64,000 nucleotides of DNA from Anarhynchus alexandrinus (GCA_008711295.1 VUYV01000289.1:348220-412219); one strand, 5' to 3'. Counted from the first letter of the stretch, positions 48,120 through 60,570 are shown. A program made the numbers and translations. Notes: generated from the letters alone by a model not told the origin.

Positions 48120-49435
48120 GATAAGTTGTGGGTCTTGGCCTTAGTGGTGGCTTTCAAGCCTATCCGTGAAGAACAGATAAGGCTTATCACATCATATTGT
48201 CTTGGTACTCCAGAGATGGAAAAGCCTCTTTACTTAGAGACTACATATACCATATCTAGTATTTTTTGACACATGCATGGTTCCATTGTGGATTTGTGTG
48301 TTTCTTAATTACTCACTTAAAGTACACCGTACAAACTCTGAAAATATTTAGAAACATTGGTTGGTTTTGGGTTTTTTTTGTGAGGATATGATGTGTATCA
48401 TAGAAGAGCTAGGAAATACACAAACTACAAGTGTCAGTTATTTAAACAGTGTTTCTCCTCTGCCCTTTAGGAGAAAGGTGTAGCTTGCTCGGGGATTGTG
48501 TTTATACTTCACAAATTCTTAATGTTCCAAAACAGATGCTTTGGATAAGAGGCAAAGACAAAGAAAATTTCTGAAGTACCTTTAATTCAGATCTGTATTT
48601 CACTAACCCTCTCCACTGCCAAACCCAAACACCATTTCCCCCACAAAAACCCCACACTTTAAATTTTCTCCTAGTGTGCCTATGGAAGCTCCAGTTCCAT
48701 TCTTATTTCTGTTTGAAAACCTTTGATTGGAAAATGTATTTTACTGCACACTGTAAAACATGGATCCATTTAGTTTTCAGTATCAGATGGTGAAGTTGGT
48801 TTGAGTTTTTCTGTTTTCTTTCTCTCTGCATTTGCTCTTTTCAACGTTATTGCACTCAACATCTGCTCTCCAGATCTTTACATGGAAACATGCAGGTTTT
48901 CAACAATAATAGGTCATACTGAAGAATAGTTTACTACTTCAAATCTAAATTATAAATGCTGTTCATATGTAACTGTTGTTCAGCTGATTTAGAACTGACA
49001 TGTTCCTCATTTAAAATATTTTTAAAAATTAGAAAATCAGAAATCGTTGTATTGGGTATTAGCTACCATCTCATTTTAGTACTGTTTAATAACTATCTTT
49101 CTAAATAACTCATCCAGTGAGGAATTGCTAACTCAGTTGTATTGAAAGATACCAGCACACTTTCCAATAATTTTATATCATCCTCTCTTGTATTTTTCTG
49201 ATGTGATGGCACAAAGCTTGGTGTTATCTTATCTGAGTGATTTTTTCCCCCTCCGATTTTGTTTCAGACATCTTCATACGCTTATAAGTCCCCAGTAGCC
49301 GATTCAGCCTAAACCATGACAAGCCTCAACACTTAAAGCCAAATCAAAGATTTCAAGGCATTTCTAGGTGTGACAAGTAAATGAGTTAATATTCTTGCAG
49401 TAAGAAAATTAAAAATATCTTAAAAAAAGTCTCCA

Positions 49436-49568
49436 GTCCTGACTTGCTCTCTCCTTCCAAAAAGTAACATTTTTTTCTCTCTCTCTCAGACANAAAAAAA
49501 AGATTTTTTTTGTCCTGACTTGCTCTCTCCTTCCAAAAAGTAACATTTTTTTCTCTCTCTCTCAGACA
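49436..49568. repeat. Perfect 57-bp direct repeat flanking a single N
   Basis: The 57 bases at 49436-49492 recur without mismatch at 49512-49568. They are separated by 19 bases that start with the undetermined base at 49493 and continue as A8, G, A, T-run. An exact duplication whose first copy ends precisely at an N is the pattern left when two overlapping contigs or reads are joined without merging. A real tandem duplication is the alternative. A short (CA)n follows at about 49577-49592. Confidence 0.9.
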
Positions 49569-49754
49569 GGACTAAGCACACACACACACACAAAAATGGA
49601 AAGTATAAACAGTGTTACACTGATATGAATAATGAGCATGACTGTTTTTCAAAATAGTACTTTTGGCAACAGTATGTTCTTTTGTTTGTGATGCGTGAAA
49701 AACCATACTGAAGTAGAAGCTGCTAGGCAAAGGTGAAACACTGGCCTTAAGAAA

Positions 49755-49800
49755 ATCAGCAGGAAATTCCCAATAATTTCAATGGAAGTATGAATTTTAT
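49755..49800. repeat. Possible ancient amniote repeat trace
   Basis: 'cccaataatttcaatggaag' followed by 'tgaattttatccagctcc' resembles the 'cccattgatttcaatggga...gatccagccc' pattern of old amniote repeats. Weak and short. Confidence 0.25.
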
Positions 49801-51276
49801 CCAGCTCCACACAACTTTTGTGTAAGTCCTTTGTGTTTTGAGTATTGCAAGCCAGTTGCCCATATCGATTATAAATAGGATATCTCTTATAAATATTTTA
49901 TACCTGCATAATGTTTTGAACATTAAATGTAGTGGTAACGGTATATGGCTAATCAAACAACAAGGAAGGTGATCTGGTCTTCCTTTGTTTACTTGATTCA
50001 TCCTGTCTGCTTTACAAATTGTGAGAGCAGTAGTGATTTGTAATAAACACTGTGAAATGGCATGGGCAGGTATCATTCATATGCACTGTCAGTCAAGTGG
50101 CAGAGAACCCTGGATTTCTGCAGTAAGCAGCTTCTTTATATATTTCCTCCTCTTTGAATTTATTTTCACGGGTTCTCTGGGGAGCAATCATTTCATAAAG
50201 TAACTTTCCCACTCTTGAATCCTGGTAGGGGGCAAAATTGCTGCTAATTATTGTAATTGCATGTTTCAATCCATTCTGGAGCACCAGGAATTAATCTTAT
50301 ATGAAATGTGATCTGCAGACAGGTCCCCTAGCTTGTTAATTTGCTGTTCTACTAAATCAGTATTTTGTTCTATTCTTGATGCTTGAATAGATTCATCCTA
50401 TTCTTGGCTTCAATTAGAGCTTATTTGAACTGTGTCCTACTAACCTGTCAGAATGAAAAATCAATAGTATAATTCCATTTTGCAGTGGAAGTAGTTCAAA
50501 AGACATTTCCATGCTATGATTTATATAAGAACCGCCATTAATTTAATGCAAATATTTTTTTAACAGAACATGATTAATTGCAAAACAAATTGTGGGTATC
50601 TCCTTTAGGGACTGAATCCATCAATACAACATGAAAATTCTGAGGACTTTCAAAGAGCATACCAATTCAAATGTCACAGAAAACTTTCTCAAAGGGAAAA
50701 TTCCTACTGAGTGTAAAATTAATACTACCTTAAGAAGTCTATAATAATATAGCAATTTTTGTCTTTTGAGCACCTGGATCAAAACACAGGTATTGTCAGC
50801 TGTGCAGTAGAATTAAAAAGATTAGAAGAATATCTATAATAAAGGCTGTTAAACCAGTGAATATGTTAATTGAAAATATTCCTTCCAAGGATATGAATTT
50901 GTTATAGTTAGCTGGCTTTGCTATCGATGGAAATGTACATTTTTATTATATGTGTCTGATTTTATATGTGGGAATTTAATAAAGCAAGAATTTAAATAAT
51001 AAACTTCAGTCCCAGAAGTGCTCAAATTTTCACCCTAAATTTGTAATGTAGTGATCCAATTTTGCAGTGCATTGTCAAATGCAATTGTACCTCCTAAAAC
51101 ACTGTCCTAGAAAAATCAACTTATAATCACCTAACGCTTTTTTAATTGCTTCAGGATCAGTAGACCAGATACTTTCAAATCCCATCCACTGTTAGGAATA
51201 AGCTTCCTTAGTCACCCAATTTATTTTCTTAATCCTAACATTTGTAATTGTAAATTGTAACTGACATACATTGCAA

Positions 51277-52062
51277 CATCCTGCACCGGAGTTGGGGCAA
51301 CTTCCAGCATCAATACAGGCTGGGGGATGAAGGGATTGAGAGCAGCCCTGTTGAGAGAGAAGGACTTGGGGTGGATGAAAATCTTGACATGAGCCAACAA
51401 TGTGTGCTTGCAGCCCAGAAGGCCAACCATATCCTGGGATGCATCAAAAGAATTGTGGCCAGCAGGTCAAGGGAGGTGGTTCTGTCCCTCTACTCTGCTC
51501 TTGTGAGACCCCACCTGGTGTACTGCATCCAGCCCTGGAGCCCTGAGCACAGGAAAGACATGGACCGGTTGGAGCAGGTCCACAGGAAGGCCACAAAAAT
51601 GATCAGAGGGCTGGAACACCTCTCCTATGAGGAAAGTCTGGGAGAGTTGCGGTTGTTCATCCTGGAGAAGGAAGGCTCTGGGGAGACCTTATTGCAGCCT
51701 TTCAGTACTCAAAGGGGGCCTACAGGAAAGATGGGGACAAACTTTTCAGCAGGGTCTTTTGTGATAGGACAAAGGGTAATGGTTTTAAACTAAAAGAGGG
51801 AAGATTCAGACTAGTTATAAGGAAGAAAGTTTTTCTGATGAGGGTGGTGAAACACTGGAACAGGTTGGCTGAAGAGATGGTAGATGCCCCATCCCTGGAA
51901 ACATTCAAGGTTGGCTTGGACGGGGCTCTGAACAATCTGACCTAGTTGAAGATGTTCCAAACTAGACGATTCTATGATTGTATGTCCCTGCTCTTTGCAA
52001 GGGGGTTGGACTAGCTGACCTTCAAAGGTCCCTTCCAACCTCAACTGTTCCGTGATTCTATG
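51277..52062 (+). mobile_element. CR1 copy, 5'-truncated, plus strand
   Basis: The copy starts inside the region following the polymerase palm ('atcctgcaccggagttgggg', 'caatacaggctgggggatga') and ends at about 52062 with the 'gattctatgat' tail preceded by 'aaggtcccttccaacctcaac'. Frame 51371-51793 encodes [89 protein letters not shown] and then goes out of frame after a small deletion near 51668. The ORF2 end (FFLMRVVKHWNRL-like) is visible at about 51830-51870 in another frame. Likely the same subfamily as the fragment at 42917. Confidence 0.93.
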
Positions 52063-53836
52063 ATACGTAAGCTGTAAAGAATTTGTCTTTCTTCACAACA
52101 GTTATTTTAACAGTCACATTTTTCTGTCCACAGGAATTTAGCCTATCAATTGGTCATAGTTTTTTAGGTCACATAGTTAATACCATTTGAAGGAGAGTGA
52201 ACAGAGTAAATCAGTGTTATTTCTGTTAGAATTTGTAAATAGAATGGTATATGCTCATTTCAAATTACTAATTAAAAAAAAAGAAAAAAAAACTAAGCAC
52301 TTATTTTAACACTGAAATTAAAACTTGGTATAATGTTTAATGTCATAGTTTCAGATAGGCCTTTAGAAGTATGTGGATTAACATTCAAATAAGCTAGCTA
52401 AATATTGCATTAGACTTTGTAAATCTTTATTGTCTATTACCAAAGCTAAAAGTATAAATTTTTCCACTGACCTGTTAAAAAAACCCACAATCCCTACATC
52501 CAGATATATTCCCGTAAACCCATCTATTTTATTACATAGTAAAGGCACATTCTCTTTGTAAATTCTTCAGCCTAAAACTTTCCAAAATCTTTGAAAAGAT
52601 GTAAAAATTCAAAAGCTACACGAATAATGTCTACTCTCTGCTGCTGAACACAATGATGCCCGAGAATCACAATTGAGAGCTGTTATCTGCATACACCCAA
52701 GTTCCTTCTCTATCACTGCCTGTTTCAGTGCAAAGGAGACTTGAGAACACTTCGCATATACATGAACATACTTGTAAAACAAGGACACTTGAAAATCAGA
52801 GGGAAGCCTCTCTCAATTTTTCCAAAGAGAGGCATAGCTCTTCATCCAGATCTGATGGTTAGACCTTTTCTGACCTAAAGATTTCATGCGACATCCAGAA
52901 ATAAGTAACCAGAAATAAGTAGTATTTTTATCTTTATTTTCTTCTTTCAAACTTTTTCACATTTTTCACACAAGTTATAGTATGTGTTTTCTGATAGGAA
53001 GTCTGAAAGCTGTAGTAGGGATTATCATTATGAACAAAGTTAGATGACACTTACAGTGGCAAAACCTAGAACACTTTTATTTGATTTCAAAAATTTTAAA
53101 TGAGCTCAACATATTTCTAGTCATTGTACTATTTCATGTGCAATTTAATTACAGCTTATTTCTTGTTCTGATCCCACCAGTTTACCTTATTAAACCATGC
53201 AAATGGAGAATTTAGATAACAATAAACACTGAAATATTCCTATGGTTAAAAATATTTTTTTACATCTTGTTTCTGGACCTGGAATTGTTTAGGCAATTTC
53301 CCAAACACTGTCTTCAAAAAATGTCATTTTTCCTGTTCAGCAAATTAAAATAGAGGTTTCTTTATTAAAACTGGGACTCATCAGGGATTTTCAAAAACCG
53401 AATACTCAAAAAAACCAGAAGGAATAAACACTCAGATTGTCTCATGAGATCATTTGAAGGTAGTTGGTATTCAACATGTCACCTAGCAGAATGGTGAAGC
53501 CATCAGATGCAACAGAGACAGAGCAAGACTTGGAAACTGATAACCAGAACCATGATAGCCCATTAAGTCTGTATAACTCTGACTCAGTGGGCTGACAGAA
53601 AACATCATAAGAAAAAAAACATTTGTTATCCAGTTTGGATCATTTGCCACGAATTAAGTCTTTTTAACTCGAGGCATTTGGCATCTTAGGATGAGCTCCA
53701 AGAAAACTTCTGGTTTTGTCTACAGATCCCGTAGCCTCTGTTCCTTATTATTGTTTTCATTTACCAGTGAATTTGTTTCCAGAGAGAGAACATGAGTCAG
53801 TCATGACTCAGAATTCATTACACATGCTTTCAAGTG

Positions 53837-53872
53837 AAAAAAAAAAAAAAAAAAGAAAAGAAAAGGAAAAAG
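53837..53872. repeat. Poly-A / GA-rich tract
   Basis: A18 followed by gaaaag units. It could be a simple expansion or the tail of a poly-A retrocopy on the plus strand, but no gene-like sequence is recognisable upstream. Confidence 0.7.
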
Positions 53873-54714
53873 AACAATTTATTTTCTGATTACAGTTGTC
53901 AATGACATTGCAGGTTCCCCATTTTTGAGTGATGGTCACCTCTCACTGAGAGAGCTGCAGATATGCCTCAAAGATAATTTTATCACAATTAACATTTTTT
54001 TAACACAGAAGAAGGACTTATTTCATATATTCATAAGTGTCACTGTGAAGGTGCAGAGGACTACTTCTCATTTGAGAAGACAGAGTTAACTCTATGGTTT
54101 GATTTAACATTAGGTGCAGAATAGACACAGTAGAATATTAGTATGATCAGTGAGAACAGTAATATCTAGGATCTTATACCAAATAAGCATGTCAGGGATT
54201 CTACAAAATGATTCATTAATGATTAAAAGATCGGGGAAAAAGAAAGAAAGTAGACCTCTATACATTCTGTGAAAGGATCACTCTTGGAAGCATCTGGGCT
54301 ACAAATGGGTTCTTATTATTTAAGATTTATTTTTGACATCATCATTGAAACAACTCAATCTTTGAGGCAAATAATAGTTCATTAACTGAAAGATTTAATT
54401 TCCTTCTAGTTAACTAGCTAATCCACTCCACTCATCTTTTGTGATAAGCATACTTTTGTCACAGCATCTGTGTTTGGTAGTTGTTATAAGAACATGTTTT
54501 TAAAATCAGTAATTTATATTATTTCATGTTCTTTTACAATAATAATAATGATAAACATGAACAGAAAACAGCCCATGACATGTTAAAAAGAACTTTTCAA
54601 AGAGGAGATGAAGGGATCCTATATGCAGTTTATTTTATCAGTAGCATTTTACTTATTTCGCCTGTTCCTGATTTAATTTTGTATAGATTAACCTATCTGA
54701 ATGATTGCATACAA

Positions 54715-54760
54715 TTTGTTTGTTTGTTTGTTTGGGATTTTTTTGTTTTGTTTTGTTTTG
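54715..54760. repeat. (TTTG)n and (TTTTG)n microsatellite
   Basis: About five TTTG units, an interruption 'ggattttt', then three TTTTG units. A simple compound microsatellite. Confidence 0.8.
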
Positions 54761-55300
54761 GTATGTGTAAATGTATGTATATGTAACTAGCAGTTTACTT
54801 CTTATTTATGAAAGTGAAAAAGGAATCATTCTTCATAAGAGCTGAAAGACTGCTGTTTTTGAGGATATTAAAGATTGTTTTCGCACAGTGTGTAAGAACA
54901 GTAATGAATATTTTGATGGTGAGCCAATATTAATAAAGTCTTATTCTGTATTTCCTGTGCTATGTAAGATATTCTGTTTGCAACTTTCAGATAAGAATTT
55001 ATTCAAGCAAGGTTATTGTGACGATAGAAATTTAGATTATATTCTCACTGCCTTTATGTTATTTAATGTATGATTTATATAACAGATATGACTGAGAATT
55101 ATTTAAAATACAACATTGGAAAATGTCAGGTTATTGAAAATATATCCTTTCATGAAAATAGAGCTGTTTTAATAAAAATATCATTGTGGGAGCTTTCCTG
55201 AGTTCAAGATTGAATCTCTTGTCATATCTGTATACAAACCCTCTGAGAAAAGAACAACAATAAGGGATTGTTTCTGGACTGTAGAAGCTCCAGGAACAAA

Positions 55301-55317
55301 TCTCTCTCTCTCTCTCT
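55301..55317. repeat. (TC)n microsatellite
   Basis: Eight uninterrupted TC units. Short and likely polymorphic. Confidence 0.85.
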
Positions 55318-56501
55318 GATTTGGTAGAGTGAGTTCGCTTGGGTTTCTTTTATGCCAGCTGATATTCCTATACAATAGATAAAAGATTCATGATTTTTCA
55401 GCTTTCCTTTCTCCTCTGGAATATTTGATAACACACAGAAAATAACGTCAGCAAGATGCTACTTTCTACCATTACAGCCTGAACATTGTTTCCTCACCAG
55501 GCGGGTGAGCAGCAACTCAGTCTCTACTCTTAATAAGGTGATACAGATCTTGAACTTTTGTCCATCCAGGAGAAATTTGCTAGCCGCTTCCATACACCAT
55601 TCTTGTTTCCTTTTCCCTTCTTACAAAAAATGTCAACTTTCTTTATTTGCAGTCTAATGGTGGATAAAACTGATGTCAAAACTTTGGAAATTTTTTGCTT
55701 CTCAGCCAGTCCCAAGAAACAGAGATACCGAAGTGTTGTAACAGAACATCACAAAATATATGAGGTAAACTGAATTTCCATTAACAGTTTAAAGGCATAG
55801 GCTGGAAACAGTATAGGTTGATTTACTGCACACATAAATTTACCACTGAAGTGCAACAAGGTCTTGAGGGTAGAATGCATCAGAAAAAAAAGATAGATTT
55901 CTAGCAGAGCTAGGAGCAGATTAGAACTACTGGCATTCTCTGGGAGGTGGTTCCAGGTCTATGAATAGGTGTATAAAAGACCATAAAGTTATATGTAATT
56001 GAAAAGATGGAAGGAAAAGGGATAAAAGATAGTAAAGAAAGACATCTAATACAGAAAATATGCCCCAGTAAAGGCCTTAAAAAGGGGGTAAGTGTAATCA
56101 ATCAACCTAAAATGTCCCTTACATGTCCTGTGCTATATTAAATAAAAGAAAAAAAAAATTGCCTTTTTTCCCCATATAATCATTGCACTTGAAGTGGATT
56201 TTGTCTTTGAAATAGTATAGCTAAGGCTAAACATTTAATTAATTTTATAAGAAAAATTTTAAAATGCGTTAAGGTTGCTGGATTTGATTATTTTATTTTA
56301 ACTGTTTGTCATAGGCATCAGGTGCCTCAGGATTTACTTCTTTTTACTCTCTATCAGAAGAGAACAGTTCTGATGAAACGTAAGGAAAGCACGTGCCCAA
56401 TACTCCAATATTCCTTTAATATCCTGTGTCTATTTATTTTTAAAACATTACTACCAGACAAACTCAGTTATTTTCTTAGTGAAAAAGAAATCACAAGAAA
56501 A

Positions 56502-56541
56502 AATTTCACATCACAAAATTTCACATCCCCTGATGTGAAAT
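56502..56541. repeat. Direct plus inverted repeat of aatttcacatc
   Basis: The 11-mer aatttcacatc occurs at 56502-56512 and 56517-56527. The ten bases 56518-56527 are exactly complementary to 56532-56541, giving a 10-bp stem with loop ccct. Two alternative stems with the same right arm are therefore possible. No terminator-like or transposon context is visible. Confidence 0.65.
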
Positions 56542-57506
56542 GAACTTCCTCAGGTTTCTTTTTTCTTGTGTTTTTTTTTTCTTCTTTCATCAGTTACCTG
56601 CTAGTCTCGTCACTATTAATTCAGTATTTATAATCTATAAATGTTGATTAGTGAACATTCTTATCCGAACACTAATTTTGCCTTATTAGTATTCCTTCTA
56701 ATATTTTGCCAGGCTTCTGTTTCACTGCTCCTTATCTTTTGCTTCAATGCTTAAATCACCAAATGTCCTGCTCACTTTCCTTCCTCTTCCTTTTTCAATA
56801 CTATTTTATCATGAAATTTCAGCGAATTTAATAACTCTTCATAAAAACAAAGATTGACTGATCTATATTGTGGGGTTTTTTTAAGAAGAATTTTATTTTC
56901 TGTCTCTTATTCCATTATTTTTTCTACGTTGTTTAAGTTGTTTCCCCTCAGTCCTTAGACTCGTGAGGCCTAAGGCTTAAGATTAATTTCAAACATATAC
57001 CCAGGGCAACTACTGGGTTGCTCAAATTGAAAAGTTGGGGGTTTGTATGTTTAGTCTTAATCCAAATTATTGTTTGTTTTGGCAAAGAAGTAGATAAGGA
57101 TGTCTAATCAATTGCCTTCTTCAGAAAATAGAAATGTATGCTTAAGAAGTTAAGATATCATCCTTCAGAATTAGAGATAAAGTCACAGATGCTAAAAATA
57201 TGTAAGTGTATAAGAGTCATGGATGACAAGGGGGCAGATGATATGGTTTGACAATATTTATTATGAAGAAGTGTAACTTCTCAAAATCTTGCACTACCAA
57301 AGTGTTTTAGAAGTGAACTATTCTGAAATTTCATCCAGAAAATGTTGAAGGTTTACAGATGAACATGTATGTGCTTGTTTTTAGTTTTCCATATGCTTTG
57401 TAATCAGTAAGAGGCTTTTTTTCAGCAAGAAGGATTCTTGTATTCTACTTATATTTTCTTTTACTTCTTTTTTTTTTCTCACTCCAAATTGATGCATGTT
57501 TGTATC

Positions 57507-57650
57507 ACAGAATTTTAAAGGCAGCAGTATATTTTAAGACTCAGACATCCTGCTGTGTACTATTCAGCTTTTCTGAGGTCCAAGATCTATATTATTTATT
57601 TCAGTTTGAGAGCTGAGCAGTCTTCAAGGTCATCTAATCTTTACACTTGT
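57507..57650 (-). mobile_element. Possible ancient CR1-like 3' trace
   Basis: The block 'tcacagaattttaaaggcagcag...agactcagacatcctgctgtgtac' resembles the 3' end of older CR1 lineages known from turtles and crocodilians ('tcacagaatttaaggccagaaggg...ctgacctcctgtat'). Slightly downstream, 'cttcaaggtcatctaatct' resembles the general CR1 'aaggtcatctagtcc' block. Divergence is high, so this may be one or two decayed insertions, or chance. Confidence 0.35.
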
Positions 57651-58237
57651 AATTTAAGGCAAGTAGCTTTACTTCAAATTCCTTTGATTTTTTTCATTTT
57701 AGAAAAGGCCTGAGTTGTTCAAAGAAGTTCACAGTCAAAGTGAGAAACAAAAGTGTGTTCCTTGAAAGATGGGGAAAATATGGGTTTTTTTTCCTTTGAA
57801 ATTTGATTTTGCATTACATGTTAGGCTATTTTATCTTCTTTCTATTGAAGATCCTGGTTAGAAAACATTTGTACTGCACAGTGTCTGCATTTGACAGCAA
57901 AGTTCTACCCTTTAAGTAATTACATGATGTGATACAGCACTTGGTTATTTTCCCTTACCATGTCTTATTTTTCTTTATAATGATGATGATCCTGTTTTTA
58001 AACATAATTTTCTTTCTTTATATAGTAAAACTGATGAGGATTTGTAATATATCCTAATCCAATTAGCAAAAGCATGAAGCATTGCAGCATCATATATGTG
58101 GAATTGGTTAATATATTTGGATAAAAACAGTGCTCTCCACAATTAAAGACATTAAAAAAAAATAAAGAGAAAGAGAAAAAAGCAAAACCCAAAAGCCTCT
58201 TGGTTAGTATCAGCATTTGAAAGCCAGTCTTGAATAT

Positions 58238-58880
58238 CACAGAAACATAGAATGGTTTAGGTTGGAAGGGACCTTAAAGATCACCTAGTTCCAACCCCCC
58301 TGTCATGGGCAGGGACACCTCCCACTAGACCAGGTTGCTCAAAGCCCCATCCAACCTGGCCTTGAACACTTCCAGGGATGGGGCATCCACAGCTGTTCTG
58401 GGCAACTTGTTCCAATGTCTCACCACCCTCAGAGTGAAAAATTTCTTCCTAATACCTAATCTAAATCTACCCTCTTTCATTTTAAAACTGTTATGCCTCG
58501 GTCTATCACTACACTTCCTGATAAAGAGCCCCTCCCCATCTTTCCTGTAGGCCCCCTTTAATTACTAGAAGGCTGCTATAAGGTCTCCCTGGAGCCTTCT
58601 TTTCTCCAGGCTGAACAACCCCAACTCTCTCAGCTGGTCTACATAGGAGAGGTGCTCCAGCCCTCTGGTCATATTTGTGGCCCTCCTCTGGACTTGCTCC
58701 AACAGCTCAATGTCCTTCTTATGCTGGGAGCCACAGACCTGGACCAGGTACTCCAGGTGGAGCCTCAGGTAGAACAGAATAGAGGGACAGAATCACCTCA
58801 CTCAACCTGCTGGCCGTGCTTCTTTTGATGCAGCCCAGGATGCGGTTGGTTTTCTGGGCTGCGAGTGCACATTGCCAGCT
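58238..58880 (-). mobile_element. CR1 copy, 5'-truncated, minus strand
   Basis: The 3' end lies at about 58238 ('cacagaaacatagaatgg' then 'gttggaagggaccttaaag'). In element sense the upstream part runs through the complements of the blocks 'ctccaggctgaacaacccc', 'ctggacttgctccaacagc' and 'gatgcagcccaggatgcggt', the same 3' third of ORF2 as in other copies, but with stops and shifts and no long open frame. The copy ends at 'gccagctcat' (58880), directly at the octamer tail of the next CR1. The rest of ORF2 expected upstream is absent. Confidence 0.93.
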
Positions 58881-58972
58881 CATAGAATCATAGAATCATA
58901 GAATCATTAGGACTGGAAAAGATCTTTAATATCACCAAGTCCAATCATTATTCAACTCTACCAGGTCCACTT

Positions 58973-60570
58973 CTAAACCTTGTCCCTGAGCACCATATCT
59001 AGACAGCTTTTAAATACATCCAACGATGGCAATTTAACCACTTCCCTAGGTAGTCTGTTCCAGTCTTTGATAACCCTTTCAGTGTTGAAGTTTTTCTAAT
59101 GTCTAACCTAAACCTCCCCTGATGCAACTTGACGCCATTTCCTCTTGTACTATCAGTTGTAACTTGTGAGAAGAGACCAACACCCACCTCTCTACAACCT
59201 CCTTTCAGGTAGTTGTAGAGAGCAATAAGGTCTCCCCTCAGTCTCCTTTTCTTCAAACTAAACAACCCCAGTTCCCTCAGCCACTCCTCATAAGACTTAT
59301 TCTCAAGACCCTTCACCGGCTTCATTGCCCTTCTCTGGACCCTCTCCAGCACCTCAATGTCCTTATACTGCGGTGCCCAAAATTGAACACAGTACTCAAT
59401 GTGCAACCTCACCAGTGCTGAGTACAGTGGGGCAATCAGTTCTCTAGTCCTGCTGGCCACACTATTCCTGATACAGGCCAGGATGTTGTTGGCCACCTTG
59501 GCCACCTGGGCACACTGCTGGCTTATGTTCAGCCAGCTGTCAATCAACACTGCCAGGTCTTTTTCTGCCGGGCAGCTTTCCAACCACTCTTCCCCAAGCC
59601 TGTAGCATTGCATGGGGTTGTTGTGGCCCAAGTGCAGGACTCGGCACTTGGCCTTGTTGAAGCTCATACTATTGGCCTCAGCCCATCGATCGAGCTTATC
59701 CAGGTCCCTCTGAAGAGCATTCCTACTCTCAAGCAGATCATCGCTCCCACCTAACTTGGTGTCGTCTGCAAACTTACTGAGGGTGCTCTCAATCCCCTCA
59801 TCAAGATCATTTATAAAGATATTAAACAGGAGCGGCCCCAGTACTGAGCTCTGGGGAACACCACTAGTGACTGCCACCAACTGGATTTAACTACATTCAC
59901 CATCGCTCTCTGGGCCTGGCCATCCAGCCCATGTTTGATCCAGCAGAGTGTACACCTGTCCAAGCCTTGGGTAGCCAGTTTTTTTCATGACAGTGCTGTG
60001 GGGAACGGTATCGAAGGCTTCATTGAAATCAAAGTAAAAAACATCCACAGCCTTTCCCTCGTCTATCAAGCAAGTCACCTTGTCACAGAAGGACATCAGG
60101 TTCATTAAGCAGGACCTGCCCTTCATGAACCTGTGTTGACTGGGCCTGATTGTCTGGTTGTCTTGTAAATAGTATGTAATGACACTCAAGATGATCTGCT
60201 CCATAAGCTTCCCCGGCACTGAGGTCAGACTGACAGGTCTGTAGTTCCCTGGATCCTCTTTCCAGCCCTTCCTGTAGATGGGTGTCACATCTGCTAATCT
60301 CCAGTCCATTGGGACCTCCCCAGTTAGCCAGGACTGATGATAAGTTATGAAGAATGGTCTAGTGAATACATCTGCCAACTCCTTCAACACTCTTGGGCGT
60401 AACCCATCTGGCCCCATAGACTTGTGTATGTCTAGGTGGTGCAGCAGGTCACTTACCATTTCCTCTTGGTATATGGAGGTCTCATTCTGGTCCCCATCCC
60501 TGCCTTCCAGCTCAAGGGGATGGGTACCCAAAAAACAACTAGTCCTGCTATCAAAGACTGAAGCAAAGAA
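58973..60570 (-). pseudogene. CR1 ORF2 linker and reverse transcriptase, three single-base indels
   Basis: From the N-terminal side: FASVFDSRTSCFLG, HHLDIHKSMGPDGLRPRVLKELADVFTR, KEDPGNYRPVSLTSVPGKLMEQIIL, SSQHRF-like SQHRFMKGRSCL, motif A FYFDFNEAFDTVPHS (near 60005-60045), [21 protein letters not shown], the catalytic FADD box at 59761-59772, then thumb blocks and the tail [18 protein letters not shown] with a stop at the family position. Three one-base indels occur: an extra base in a T7 run (59979-59985), a lost base near 59871-59876 that restores the frame, and one near 59093-59100. The apparent TAA at 59887-59889 lies in the shifted frame only. I see no nonsense codon in the correct frame. 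The enzyme would copy CR1 RNA at a nicked target, but this copy lacks the endonuclease. Confidence 0.88.

Larger units (their letters stand above)
43353..51276. other. Long single-copy AT-rich desert
   Basis: About 8 kb with no gene or young transposon visible. It includes two possible ancient repeat traces (48045-48119 and 49755-49800) and a perfect 57-bp duplication around an N (49436-49568). The minus frame of 106 codons at 49756-50076 has no recognisable relatives. Confidence 0.5.
52063..58237. other. Single-copy AT-rich desert with simple repeats
   Basis: No gene visible. It contains a 13-bp tandem repeat (ccagaaataagta twice, 52895-52921), poly-A (53837-53872), (TTTG)n (54715-54760), (TC)n (55301-55317), a hairpin (56502-56541) and a possible old CR1 trace (57507-57650). 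All open frames are under 90 codons and unremarkable. Confidence 0.5.

Noticed and set aside
59887..59889. Nonsense mutation (TAA) in the CR1 polymerase
   Set aside because: It lies between two compensating one-base indels. In the correct frame the bases read as sense codons.
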